Below are positions 23,501 through 33,833 of a stretch of DNA of 64,000 bases, piece after piece. The first letter of the stretch is position 1. Each line of letters opens with the position of its first letter. Source of the stretch: Gaertneriomyces semiglobifer (lineage: Eukaryota > Chytridiomycota > Chytridiomycetes > Spizellomycetales > Spizellomycetaceae); the NCBI GenBank assembly GCA_025558075.1, contig JAHLKF010000021.1:186001-250000 (forward strand), in the 5' to 3' direction. The position numbers were made by a program, and so were the translations under genes. The notes below the pieces were generated by a model that saw only the letters and a program-made list of their open reading frames with translations, was not told where the DNA came from and ran no database searches.

Positions 23501-26500
23501 TTAGGCCAATGGCGCAATACGATATATGATCAACCGAGATGCTTGAGAGCCAGTAATCCCGCCCGATGAACTTGCGGATATAAAGCGAAGAATCATCTTG
23601 GTATCTGCTTCTACCACACAACATATAGAAGATCCTGTTACTTTCTGGCCGGCTACCATACTGTGTTTTCTTACATGATAACCATCCTCATAGTACACGG
23701 TGGCACCAGGGCTCATAAAACCAAAGTAACTATTGACAGATCCGGAACCTGATTGAAAACAATCTAGATCGAATTCAACCTTGTATATTCCCGGTAACTT
23801 AATGACGATGTCTTGCGAATTCGTTGAACAGTAAATGGTCTCACTCTCCATACCAAACGATGGTGTCCATTTGGTTATTAACTGATAGGCAGTACCATTC
23901 ACAGAGAACGATTGACTCGAATGTAATTGAAACATTCCATACGCTGGAGCGGTCAAACTGAGACCATTCACCTTTGCAGATGGAGCATCTATGATTTTAC
24001 GTGTGGTATTGGATCCATAGAATGTCAGTTTACCAATATGGGCATATGTTGAAGAAATAAGGTTACGGGCGATGAACCTAAATACTTTGAACATCTTCAT
24101 AGTGTAATTCTTGATCGGCACATATCGGTCTACTGAAGTGGAATTTTGATATATCGTATATGTCATTGTTCCAGAGGAGATCTCTGTCCAGTTGCTGCGG
24201 TCATCCGATCCACATATGGTGTAATTCTTAGGAAACATTGGCATTTCAGGTGTTCTGGCGGCAAATGAAAATGCATTGATAGCGATTGCTTCAGGCATCT
24301 CAATTTCAACCCATTCGCCTTTGATATTAGAACCATCTACAACAGTAATAACTGTACCTTGATACATATTCTGTTCTCCTCCGGAATATGTTGATGCAGA
24401 CCAATAAGAGTCATTAATCTCTAAGGAATTAGTGAAAGCCTTCCAGCCTGCGGACGTTCCATTCAAGTAACTACTTGCATTTGCAATATATCCTGCTGTA
24501 GTTGCACCGGTCAACTGTATCTGAGGGTATTTGATTGGATCCACAATATCATCTTTGAATGTGACATCGTTGTCGATTGAAAGGTCACCAGAACATATCA
24601 AGTTCTCGGTCAGGATCTCCTTTGTAGATAGCGTACCGTTGATCTGCACTGCTGTAGGAACACCATTGAAAATCAATCTATAAACGTCTGAGAACCCTCC
24701 ATTGTGGTCGACGGATTGCACAATGAGTCGAAGTATTTTGAATGACTTGTTTGATGAAACTGTAAAAGATAAGGTTTGTTCTGCATCGGCACCCCATATC
24801 GCTGTTGAAGACATCAGCATTGTGAACGTGGTTCCATCGTTAGATCCGGCAAGTACAATGTCTTTGATAAAACGTGATTGTCGAATAGAAATGTCAAAAG
24901 AGGTCAATTTCACATCAAGAGGCATTTCCAACTGCAACCACTCTCCACTTACACTTGTTGCATCAACTACCGTAACAGCAGACCCAATGTAGTTATATGG
25001 TGCAGTTGTGTTGTATTTTGAGTTTGCCGACATCCATGCCCAGTTGGTAGCATTGACATTGGTAAAAGCCATATAAGGTAAATATCCATTATTTGAACTA
25101 GCACTGGCTGTATACACACCATTCCCATATGGTCGAGCGGAAACTGTAGTCGCATTGCTTGTCAAATTTACAGGAGGAAATGCAACAATATCACTGTTGG
25201 TTCCAACGGACAGACATTGAGAAATATCGACGCAACCTGAATCATCAATCACAATACCGCCAGTTTCGGTCTTGGTTAGCAACCTCAATGCCCCTGCATA
25301 ACACTGAATCGTTCCAGTATTAATCCCACCATACACTCCTCGACCAGCGCTGTTAATATGCAGGTATAAGCCCTGCGTACCACCAGCACGCAGGTGCAAA
25401 GAAGTACATGAATTGGATGCTGCCGACTGGTTGTTCAACACATGGGCGAACGCAGTGTTGGAATTCTTTGTTGCCGTAAACGTGCCTCCTATCGAAATAT
25501 TCCCTGTTCCGGACATATTTCCCCCAACCGAAATTCCGCCTACAGTTGTCAAAGTATCAACGCTCACTGCAGGATCCAAGGAAAGAGTGTTATTACTGAA
25601 TAGTAGACCGCTTCCATAAGTAAGGGATGCTGGGGCATTAATTACATCAGTCGTATAATCAACCTTGTCCTTGTAAGCCAATCCTTTAAGTGCGGTTTTT
25701 GTTTCATAGATGGTCAGATCCGGTTTTTCTGAGACTTCAGTGATCCATGACACTGACGATTTTGAAGCGAGGGCGCCCAATGTTGGTTTTGATAGAATGT
25801 CATTCCAACTCAAAGTGTCCTTGTAAGCAAGAGCCTTGAGATTGGTTTTGACTTCAAAAGCGCTGAGATCTGACCCCAGAGATATTGTGCCTCCTGCTTT
25901 AACCAAACCAGTTCCAACCGTGAGGTACGATAAACTGTCAACATAAGTCTTGGTGGTCAAATCCGTCGGTTTATTTAGAATATCTGTTCCATTCCAATCC
26001 ACTGTATTCTTTGTCGATAAGGTTCCAAGAGAAGGTCGAGAGGTCACTTCTGTCCAGGCAATGCTGTTTTTTGCTGCCAATGTCCCAAGTGTAGGGCGTC
26101 CTGTTAACTCTGAATAGGACAAGGTATCTTTGAATCCCAATGCTTTGATGCTGCTTGTTTTTGCAAATGTCGTAAGATCGTCATTTAAGGACAACGTATT
26201 GCCCGTTTTGACAAGTCCTTGTCCGACATTGACGTAGTTGATGCTCTCTATATACGGAAGAATGTAGGACTCGTACGCTTGATAGATCATTGCAAGGTTC
26301 GGAACAGTTGAAGGGTGTTCTTGAAGGATCCCGCCTTGATTGATGAATCCGCTTTGCAGATGTCTATCATGCGTGAGGATAGCACTAGAAACGCGATCAT
26401 CATCTGTCCGTCGTAGTATGATATCTAGGTGACCCGGTGTTGTGATAGGGATTCCATTCTGGTCCCTTTCCAATATAGATCGTGTGAATCCTTCCTCGGT

Positions 26501-28771
26501 AACCTCAGTTTGAATTTCCTCTGATCAACGACGTCCCCACGAGTCGACGAAGGTCGTACGTTCCCCCCTGGAATCCCGGTTCTTAAAGATTGGAGGAACA
26601 CCGTTAAGGCATAGTCCACCACCACCACCACCACCTCCTCCACCACCTCCACCACCTCCACCACCTCCATCAATTTTCCCAGTATTTGTGAGATTGGTCG
26701 GGTCGATGGGGTCTGTGGGTGGTAATATCGGGTCTTCAAGGTCAGGTAGTCCTCCTGTCAATTCACCAGTTGTCCCTCCTCCTCCTCCGCCTCCTCCTCC
26801 ACCGCCACCTTCATCATCTCCTCCCCCTCCTCCCCCTTCTTCATCATCTCCACCATTGTACGTATCCTTCAAGGTACCCTCTGTTCCTTTGTTGGTCGGA
26901 TTGACTGGTGCAGTAGGTTTGGTCATGAGTGGACCGGTACCGTTGGTAATTGTAATTATGCCTGTAATCGGATCGGGCGGGCCAACAATTAGCCCGATTC
27001 CGATGACCCCACGAACAACTGGGAGAGACGTATAGGCTGTCAACGCAGCGTCAAGCCCAGTGACCTGCCCAGCCAATGATGTAGCGATTCCTTGCAACGA
27101 AGTAACATCTCCCTTCATCACGGCATTAGCAACCTGTATCGCCGATTGAGCAGTCTGGATTGTTCCAAGTAACTCGGTGGTTCCTGTCAAATCGGCTGCA
27201 AGGTTGATTAGATCACCCTGCATTTGCTGTTTTGCTGAGTCCAAGTTGTTGATGTTCCCTTTGTTCGTGTTGATATCACTCTCAAAGAGATCGCTCTTGG
27301 TTTCTTGCTCTGTCAATCGATTCTCAACCGCATCAATTTTGTTATCGAGTCGTACATCCTCATTCTCCAAGTCATTCAGTTTGTTATCCGTTTCTGTCTT
27401 GTTCTGATCAGTTTTTTCGTTAAGATCCGTCACTTTGTCATCCAGATTGTCAATTTGACTCTGAGGATTCAACACGGACACTTCATAACTGAAAGGATTG
27501 GTCTGAACAACAGTAACATTAGATGAACCCGAGATCACTGTTTTTCCAATGACTTGGTCGCCTTCTCTTCGAAGACTGCCTCCATATGTCAGTGTAGAAG
27601 ACACCACGTTGTTCGCAATAGATATCCCATCTCCTGAGGTATAGGGATCGACTGTCAACTTGCCATTCACCGCCTTCACCGAAGTGCCGTCCACGATGTT
27701 GGAAACATTCACTTCGAGTTGGTTCGACTCATTGATGTTGAGTGTCGTGTCATGATTCACCTTGATCAGTTTCCTCCCATTCGCGACTTCGGAGATATCT
27801 ATCGCTGAACCGGCTTGGGATTGATAAAGTTGATGCACATAGCCGGCAGTTGGTAATTGCCGTGGCTCGGTAATACTATAGTCAACCACTTCGGACTCGA
27901 ATTTTGGTGCTGTTAAGGTCTGCAATGTTTCGTTATAAGTAAAACGGTTCGAACTGTTCAAACCGCTCAATCCTCCATAATAAGGTATCTCATTCATACC
28001 TTTACTTCTTATCGCTAGTCTTGAACCCGTCTGCTGAAAATCATCACTGCAATTTAACTTTACTAACGTTCCATTCCCGATATACTCCTCCATGTCTCCA
28101 GGCAAATCCGGAATGTCGATCCAATCCCCCACACCTGGGAGGATCTCGTCCATTGCAGAGTACACTGAAATGGCTCCAATGCCTTTCGATAATTCTTTTT
28201 GATCGACTCCTAGTTTGCCATCCTTTACAACCAGTGGAGTCTCAATGTTCAAACGCACCCCGCCATCAACTTCTTCAAGAGGGGTCTCAAAGTTCTTATC
28301 GAAAGATTTTAGTTTTCCTTCGCTATCTATAGTAATAGTCGTATCGTCTGTCATCAATGACAACCCATGTTCCGAAGTATAGAACGGCGCGCCGTAATGC
28401 AGTCCAACTAGAGTCTCTTCCATCTGTTTATCGATCCACAGAGGTGCCTCGGCTACCAGAGGACCATTCTTTGATTGAAGATCATTCTCTGGACCAATCT
28501 CGAAATCCCTACTCGAAAACTTTAGGGAAACGTTTGCAGTCCCGTTTTCTACAATTGAAGAAATGGGTGCTTCGCTTGATATCGCGTTAACCTCGAGTGG
28601 ACCATATTTATTCTCGATCTGTTCCGCTCTCGCCACTTGGAATCCCTCTAGATTAACATTTTCGCCCATTGCAACGAGGCCATCCCCTGAAACAACTGCA
28701 CTTACAATATTGGTGTTTTGAAGCGTCCTTAAACCGCTTGCCGTTCTTGAATTTAATCCTGCCCCACTCAT
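23501..28771 (-). CDS. Giant receptor-binding fibre protein, split by one TGA
   Basis: Starting at the ATG at 28771 the frame runs 748 codons, meets one TGA (26525-26527), then continues in the same frame for 1,007 more codons to 23501. The N-terminal part carries a coiled coil ('DDKVTDLNEKTDQNK', ~430-530) and Gly runs separated by acidic patches just before the stop. Beyond it come shaft repeats ('LSYSELTGRPTLGTLAAKN', 'VTSRPSLGTLSTKN'), as in tail-fibre shafts. Then come two discoidin (F5/8C)-like domains (about nt 25170-24655 and 24530-24010) and a C-terminal C1q-like beta domain. Such domains bind sugars or surface proteins, so this is the likely host-attachment protein. A homologue starts in element B at 62613. 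Whether the TGA kills the gene or is read through is unknown. Confidence 0.85.
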
Positions 28772-28848
28772 GTTTATGTAAAAGGCTCTTCTTTACATAA
28801 CCAATGATATATTTTTTGTTGTAATTATGAACATCGAATGCTACCTTA

Positions 28849-28921
28849 TGCTCCCGGAATATGCTCCCGGAGTATGCTCCCGGAGTATGCTACCTTATAC
28901 TCCCGGAGTATGCTCCCCGAG
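28849..28921. promoter_or_regulatory. Cluster of CTCC[CG]GGAG palindromes between divergent genes
   Basis: Five near copies of ATGCTCCCGGAGT lie between the fibre gene (minus) and the receiver gene (plus). Related palindromes (CTCCTGGAG/CTCCAGGAG) recur in both terminal repeats, at 34925-34978 and at 40250-40323. A regulator-binding or boundary role is inferred. Confidence 0.5.
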
Positions 28922-28956
28922 AATTGTTATCCAATTATTTTTCTCCTCTTGAACAA

Positions 28957-29631
28957 ATGGAAGCCAGACGTCTTGATAATATCTTTAAACAACGCTATGA
29001 AGTCGCCGAGAGAAAGCGGTTAGACTTGGAAAAGCGTCTGGCTGCTCTAGAACAATACGTTTTACTTAGCACAAAAGAACAAGAACCGAATGTCGTTGAT
29101 CAAGACATTCTCGATGAACTAGAAAATGTTATCGACACGCTGACTACTATCTATGATAAGTTGAAAGGCAACCCGAGTGACATCCAGGAGGACTTGGAGC
29201 CGCCGATTGAAGCGACACAGGAGCCCCTCGAGAAAACACTCGACGGTAAGATACTTAACATTCTACTCGTTGAAGATTCGAAAATGTTGCAAGAGATCTT
29301 TAAAAGATGGTGGCAGAAAAAGGGCCACAATGTGTTTGTCGCCTCAAACGGGCAGGAGGCCGTTGAGGCGGTCAAAACCAGAAACTTCTCCATCATTTTT
29401 CTGGATATCGAAATGCCAATCAAAGATGGTTTAACTACCGCAAGGGAGATTCGAGCATACGAAATAGAAAAGGGTTCGATAACATCTGTTCCTATAATAG
29501 CCGTCTCAGGATACACACAAAAACAATATAAGGAAAAAGCACTCGAAAGCGGCTGCAACGCCTTTATTTCAAAAGACCAAGGTTACCAGTTCAATGACAT
29601 TTACAAGATTGTTCTAGACTACTGTGGCTAA
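28957..29631 (+). CDS. Response-regulator receiver protein with coiled-coil N-terminus
   Basis: I choose the ATG at 28957 because the open frame before it is made of the palindrome repeats. The 224-residue product has an N-terminal coiled coil (1-40), an acidic linker, and a full receiver domain (~99-224). Receiver landmarks are present: acidic pair E106-D107 ('LLVEDS'), phospho-acceptor D150 ('IIFLDIEMPIKDG'), the conserved Ser in 'AVSGYT' (184) and K206 ('FISKD'). Receivers accept phosphate from a histidine kinase; in fungi these kinases sense osmotic and oxidative stress. No output domain or kinase is encoded nearby, so it may tap or block the host phosphorelay. Capture from a host hybrid kinase is the likely origin. 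Confidence 0.9.
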   Translation: MEARRLDNIFKQRYEVAERKRLDLEKRLAALEQYVLLSTKEQEPNVVDQDILDELENVIDTLTTIYDKLKGNPSDIQEDLEPPIEATQEPLEKTLDGKILNILLVEDSKMLQEIFKRWWQKKGHNVFVASNGQEAVEAVKTRNFSIIFLDIEMPIKDGLTTAREIRAYEIEKGSITSVPIIAVSGYTQKQYKEKALESGCNAFISKDQGYQFNDIYKIVLDYCG

Positions 29632-29704
29632 AGCCGCATCCGTCCGCTTGTCAGTGACTCATCGATAAATTTCCTGTGCCCGGTGACTCATCGATAAGTT
29701 TCGG

Positions 29705-30097
29705 TTACTGCACTTCCTCTAATAACTCTACAGTTTTTGACAAGATCTCGATCTTATCTTTTGTGGCCCGGGACATCGTATCATAAAAATCACGGTCTTC
29801 ATATAAACGATCTATTTCATCTTCTGTTGGGTCACAATCGCAAAACTCGTCTCCGCAGTTCTCGGCATGAATGATTCCACCGGCACTTCCCTGTGCTTCG
29901 CTATCGAAGTTGTCAAACATATCCTTGTAGTTCACTAAATCACTTTTCAGTTTCTTTAAGTACTGATGTTTCACCGCACTCAAAACCTCCTTATCCGCCT
30001 TTGTCAATAGATTCAGGAGATCTTGCAGCATTTCAATGCCGCTAAAACACCACTCTGAGTGTTCGAGTTCTACAATTTTTGCTTTTATGGCATCCAT
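29705..30097 (-). CDS. Small acidic helical protein, unknown
   Basis: The 130-residue protein has an ATG at 30097. It is mostly helical with heptad-like Leu spacing ('LQDLLNLLTKADKEVLSAVKHQYLKKLKSDL'). A short Cys/His patch ('GIIHAENCGDEFCDCDPTED') could bind metal. A TATATAAG box lies upstream in the motif shared with the next gene. No homologue was seen in the visible part of element B. Confidence 0.6.
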   Translation of the reverse strand: MDAIKAKIVELEHSEWCFSGIEMLQDLLNLLTKADKEVLSAVKHQYLKKLKSDLVNYKDMFDNFDSEAQGSAGGIIHAENCGDEFCDCDPTEDEIDRLYEDRDFYDTMSRATKDKIEILSKTVELLEEVQ

Positions 30098-30137
30098 TCC
30101 TTATGTTCTTGTCTTTTCTGGATATGATATCCCCTTT

Positions 30138-30151
30138 GTCCTTATATAGGC
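30138..30151 (-). promoter_or_regulatory. TATA-type promoter of the 130-residue gene
   Basis: Read on the minus strand it is GCCTATATAAGGAC, preceded by ATTACATAACATGAAGT. The same arrangement recurs at 30581-30594 before the next minus-strand gene, so the two genes probably share timing. Confidence 0.6.
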
Positions 30152-30241
30152 ACTTCATGTTATGTAATTAGTTACATCTTATTACATCGTTTTTACATCG
30201 GTCTAGTTTTTGTATTTGTATTTTGAGGAATGAATCTATCC

Positions 30242-30273
30242 CAGTTCTCTGACATTTACAAAATCGTTCTAGA
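30242..30273 (+). other. 32-bp echo of the receiver gene's 3' end
   Basis: This stretch matches 29587-29618, the region coding 'QFNDIYKIVLD', at 28 of 32 positions and would encode 'QFSDIYKIVLD'. It is probably the stub of a second receiver gene, or of a recombination event that moved the small genes here. Confidence 0.6.
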
Positions 30274-30278
30274 TTTGC

Positions 30279-30521
30279 TTAATAAGGCTTCTGTACGTTC
30301 ATCTTAACCGCCTCTTTAACCAATTTGGCTTCCATGGTACGAATGTTTGTCACGTAAATGGAACTACAATGCTTGCAATCTTTGATGCAATCCAACATCT
30401 CCCTCTTGAAGTTTTCGATCGTGTTCCAATAGTAGTCCAAAACTTTCGTGTTCTCCTCAATAACTATTTTCCATATATCGTCCACAATTGCTCTAGGCAC
30501 GCTTGTTGATGATCCTGCCAT
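30279..30521 (-). CDS. Small helical protein, unknown
   Basis: I choose the ATG at 30521 ('MAGSSTSVPRAIVDDIWKIV'), giving 80 residues; the open frame begins three codons earlier with GTG. The protein is helical with three cysteines ('DCIKDCKHC'). The upstream box GCCTATATAAGGAC (30581-30594) matches that of the neighbouring minus-strand gene. Function unknown. Confidence 0.5.
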   Translation of the reverse strand: MAGSSTSVPRAIVDDIWKIVIEENTKVLDYYWNTIENFKREMLDCIKDCKHCSSIYVTNIRTMEAKLVKEAVKMNVQKPY

Positions 30522-30580
30522 CTTCTCCACGATGTTCCTTGTTACTTGATGAAAAACGCCCCCCCAGCAGTCTTCGGCAT

Positions 30581-30594
30581 GTCCTTATATAGGC
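30581..30594 (-). promoter_or_regulatory. TATA-type promoter of the 80-residue gene
   Basis: It has the same GCCTATATAAGGAC core and the same upstream ACATAACAT as at 30138. It lies about 60 bp before the ATG at 30521. Confidence 0.6.
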
Positions 30595-30623
30595 GGTTTA
30601 TGTTATGTAATGTTCCACATCGG

Positions 30624-30866
30624 TTGTAGCCTTGTAGCCCTTGTAGCGGCTGATTTCCTTCTCTTTCAATTTCAATTTTCAAAAACGATTTTCAAAATTG
30701 AAATTTTAAAACAAATATATAAAAAATACTCTGAAATAGGGGCTACAAGGGCTACACTTCTTCTCTTCATGTTTTTGTCTATATATCCGTATTAAATGTT
30801 CCTTTGTTCTCTCCATGTATGGAGTGTAGCCACCAAAAGGCTACAACAGGCTACAGAGGGCTACAG
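30624..30866 (+). repeat. Internal copy of the 240-bp GTAGCC module
   Basis: It matches the module in the left terminal repeat (23066-23304) in the same orientation: iterated TTGTAGCC, then an AT-rich core of nested AATTTCAATTTTCAAAA-type palindromes, then iterated GGCTACA. It lies just before the primase-helicase gene; an inverted copy lies at 34480-34722. Confidence 0.9.
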
Positions 30867-30960
30867 TTTAGATGCAAAATTTGCATCAATTTGATCCAAA
30901 AAAAAACATATATAAACAGTAGAGCCCCGGTAGTAAATATATATATCATCAGAAAAAAAC

Positions 30961-33456
30961 ATGCCTCAATCAGAACTATTTCGCTTGGCCAAAAAGATCA
31001 AACGCCACAATCCTTCTTTCAATCCGATCCCGGCTTATGTGGAGACGAAGCGCCCTATCGGTAAATGGAGTGGCAGCACTTATCAATTCGAAAGTGACTT
31101 TCCCAAACGTGAATGGCTTGATCCTGAATGTAATCTCGGTTTACTAGTCGCAAACGACTTTATCATTATCGATGTTGATGCTAAACCTCCCGCTTCGAAA
31201 ACTAATAAGAAAATATACTCTGTGAATACTGGTGTCGCCGACTTTGCAGCCCTTGTTGCATTAAACGAACCTCTTCCACCTACTTTGACTGTGAACACAC
31301 CTTCTGGTGGTAAACATTATTACTTTGCGTTTACTGGCCGCGAGGGAGAACAATCCATTAAGAACTGGACATTGTGCATGACATACAATGGCAGACTCAT
31401 CGCTGTTGATGTCCGTGTTAAAGGTGGTTACGTGATGATTCCTCCTTCTAAAAAGGGAGTCAAGCGGTACTCGTGGGAAACCAACGATGATTATAGAACC
31501 GCAATGGCACCCTTGCCCCAATGGATTATGAACAATATCCACGCAACGCTTGAAAAACATCCTTTTAAGCCCAATTTCGAAGCACAAGAATTTACTTGCA
31601 ACCCCAGTGTCAACGAAGATATATCTGATGCTGATGTTGCTCTCTTCAAGGATAGCGAGTATTGGCAACCGTGTTTTTCAATTAAGGCTTCACCGGACCC
31701 CTATGGACGGTACATTGTAACGGCATCGCAACCTTACAATTGCGGTATCTGTGAACGCGAACATGTCAATAACACCAACCATCCTTTCCTTGTAAGAAAC
31801 AATGGTACACTCAGATTTGTATGCCGTCCTGGTAAAGGCTTTAACAGAGTGATCGACCGTGACTATTTAAAGATGTGGAACGATTTCAAGCCCGCGTATA
31901 TCAAGAATCTTGTCACTAATGGGGACATCACTAATCGTGCTGTGTCTGCAAGCCTTCAACAAGAATTAAAGGACAACATGTTTCCGACCTTGAAACCAAA
32001 CATGTGGTTGATGTTTGATGAGGAAACCGGTATCTGGAGAGAAGAACACAAAGATGTGCTTTTACGCCCTCTTTTCGACAAGTATGTCAAACACTTGAGT
32101 AACTTATCCTTTATCTGCTCTGGACTCAATTCAGAGGACGATGATATCTGGGATCAACACCTCAGCACTTGCAAATCGTTGATGTATTCATGTTCCATGG
32201 TTTCAAAGAAAAAGGATCACAGCCAGGCACTATTTGAATTGATTCGAGATAATCGCAAAGAAAGGTTTTTCAACAAGAGTAAGCATTTGCTCCATTGTTC
32301 CAATGGCGTTGTGGATCTTAACACCGGTGAATTTAGAAAGCCAAAGGCGACTGATTATTCTACCATGTCTACCAATATCCCCTATCTGGAGTACGATAAG
32401 CACCCACAGGAGAAGAGAGACCTTGTCGATAAGTTTCTAGACGACTTTACTGTAGGCGATCAAGAGGTCAAGCACTATCTTCTCAAGGTCCTTGCATCTG
32501 TTCTCAGTGGTAACAATTTCGACCAACAGTTTTACATGTTACATGGAGAGGGGGCTAATGCAAAATCCTTGCTCATTCGCATGCTCAAGGCTGCGTTAGG
32601 CAACTATGCTGCTCCTATTCCTTCTGCTCAAGTCACTAAGCCTTCAATGGACGCACAAAGCGCATCCCCTGCATTGGTGGCACTTCAATACATTCGGGCA
32701 GCGTGTTTGACAGAACTTAACGACCGTGTGCTCTTCCCAGAATTTCTCAAAATGTTGGCAGGAGGTGACTCCATTGCTGGAAGGCAATTATTTCAAGAAC
32801 AAAAGACGTTGGACTTGTGGTGTAAGATCATCATTGCAGTGAACGATCTACCAGAGATTAGGGATAGGACTCCCGGGTTCTGGCGGAAACTTGTTTTCAT
32901 TCCATGCAGAGCATCTTTCAGTATGAATCCGGATCCCAGCAAGCCTGAACAGAAACAAATTGTGGAGGGCTTTGAGGAACACCTTCTCCAGTGTGCTGAT
33001 ACCTTTCTTGCTTTATTAGTCAAGGTATATCTTACCTCTTACCAGACGGAAGGTGTCAAGGACAACGCAAAGCCAGAATGCATCAAGCGACTTGTTCTTG
33101 AGTATCAAGAATCTCAGGATATTCCTTTAGCGTTCATGAATACTATGATCGCTGAAGGGACTGACGATGCTGTTTTGACAACAAAGGCACTAGATACAGC
33201 GTTCAATGAATACCTTCGCGACAAAGGTATCACTAAAAACGTTGCACTTGTGCGGCATTTGTATGAAAAAATCGATAAGAAGTATCCACCTTCAAACAGT
33301 CGTAGACAGATTAGATTGGGTGAGAAAAACATCAGAGGTTGGAGAGGTATCTATATCTGGCCAGATTATGAAGGGTTTGAAGAGGAAGAAGAACATGTAG
33401 CAGAAGAGGTAGATCGTGAGTTCTTAAGGGGCCAGTGGGTGTCTCGGGTATTATAA
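30961..33456 (+). CDS. Prim-Pol / SF3 (D5-like) helicase replication protein
   Basis: The ATG at 30961 starts an 831-residue protein. The N-terminal primase-polymerase domain shows 'IIIDVDAKP' (metal-binding D71, D73), 'TPSGGKHYYF' (114-120, the S-x-H type motif) and 'GGYVMIPPS'. A linker follows, with Cys-containing 'CGICEREH' and 'CRPGKGF'. The C-terminal SF3 helicase has a P-loop 'LHGEGANAKSLL' (~525-536), Walker B 'ACLTELND' and motif C 'WCKIIIAVNDLPEIRDRTPGFWRK'. The family unwinds and primes DNA in many viruses and plasmids. The residue before the P-loop lysine is Ala, not Gly. With no PolB in the element, this is the central replication enzyme. It is bracketed by inverted 240-bp modules. 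Confidence 0.92.
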   Translation: MPQSELFRLAKKIKRHNPSFNPIPAYVETKRPIGKWSGSTYQFESDFPKREWLDPECNLGLLVANDFIIIDVDAKPPASKTNKKIYSVNTGVADFAALVALNEPLPPTLTVNTPSGGKHYYFAFTGREGEQSIKNWTLCMTYNGRLIAVDVRVKGGYVMIPPSKKGVKRYSWETNDDYRTAMAPLPQWIMNNIHATLEKHPFKPNFEAQEFTCNPSVNEDISDADVALFKDSEYWQPCFSIKASPDPYGRYIVTASQPYNCGICEREHVNNTNHPFLVRNNGTLRFVCRPGKGFNRVIDRDYLKMWNDFKPAYIKNLVTNGDITNRAVSASLQQELKDNMFPTLKPNMWLMFDEETGIWREEHKDVLLRPLFDKYVKHLSNLSFICSGLNSEDDDIWDQHLSTCKSLMYSCSMVSKKKDHSQALFELIRDNRKERFFNKSKHLLHCSNGVVDLNTGEFRKPKATDYSTMSTNIPYLEYDKHPQEKRDLVDKFLDDFTVGDQEVKHYLLKVLASVLSGNNFDQQFYMLHGEGANAKSLLIRMLKAALGNYAAPIPSAQVTKPSMDAQSASPALVALQYIRAACLTELNDRVLFPEFLKMLAGGDSIAGRQLFQEQKTLDLWCKIIIAVNDLPEIRDRTPGFWRKLVFIPCRASFSMNPDPSKPEQKQIVEGFEEHLLQCADTFLALLVKVYLTSYQTEGVKDNAKPECIKRLVLEYQESQDIPLAFMNTMIAEGTDDAVLTTKALDTAFNEYLRDKGITKNVALVRHLYEKIDKKYPPSNSRRQIRLGEKNIRGWRGIYIWPDYEGFEEEEEHVAEEVDREFLRGQWVSRVL

Positions 33457-33586
33457 AACATGTTGCATAACTATGAAAACGTTTTTACGTAATAGCACTC
33501 TACTTTAACTGTAACTGATTAATATTTAAACTATATAAAATACTATATTTAAAGATAAGTGTAGTATTTTTGTATATCACTGTAGA

Positions 33587-33787
33587 ATGCATAGTGAGTA
33601 CGAGTACACTGCTACTGTCAATCGCTTTGGAACTATCAATACTGTTCAAGCACCATCTATACGTGCTTTGGCTAAAAAGTTGGATCTCTCCCATTTAACC
33701 GTAAGGAAATTAGTATATAACGACGCCAATAGTCACTGGAGCCCGTACATTTCTGTTGAACGAAAACCGAAACAAAAAAGTATTTAA
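33587..33787 (+). CDS. Small helix-turn-helix protein
   Basis: The 66-residue product from the ATG at 33587 contains 'SIRALAKKLDLSHLTVRKLVYND' (25-47), which fits a helix-turn-helix with a Lys/Arg-rich recognition helix, then a basic tail. It ends 47 bp before the next gene's ATG, and both lie inside the replication cassette. A role as a transcription or origin-binding regulator is inferred. Confidence 0.55.
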   Translation: MHSEYEYTATVNRFGTINTVQAPSIRALAKKLDLSHLTVRKLVYNDANSHWSPYISVERKPKQKSI

Positions 33788-33833
33788 ACGGATATCGAAT
33801 ATCAAATATAGAAGAGTAGTAAATAAACATACT

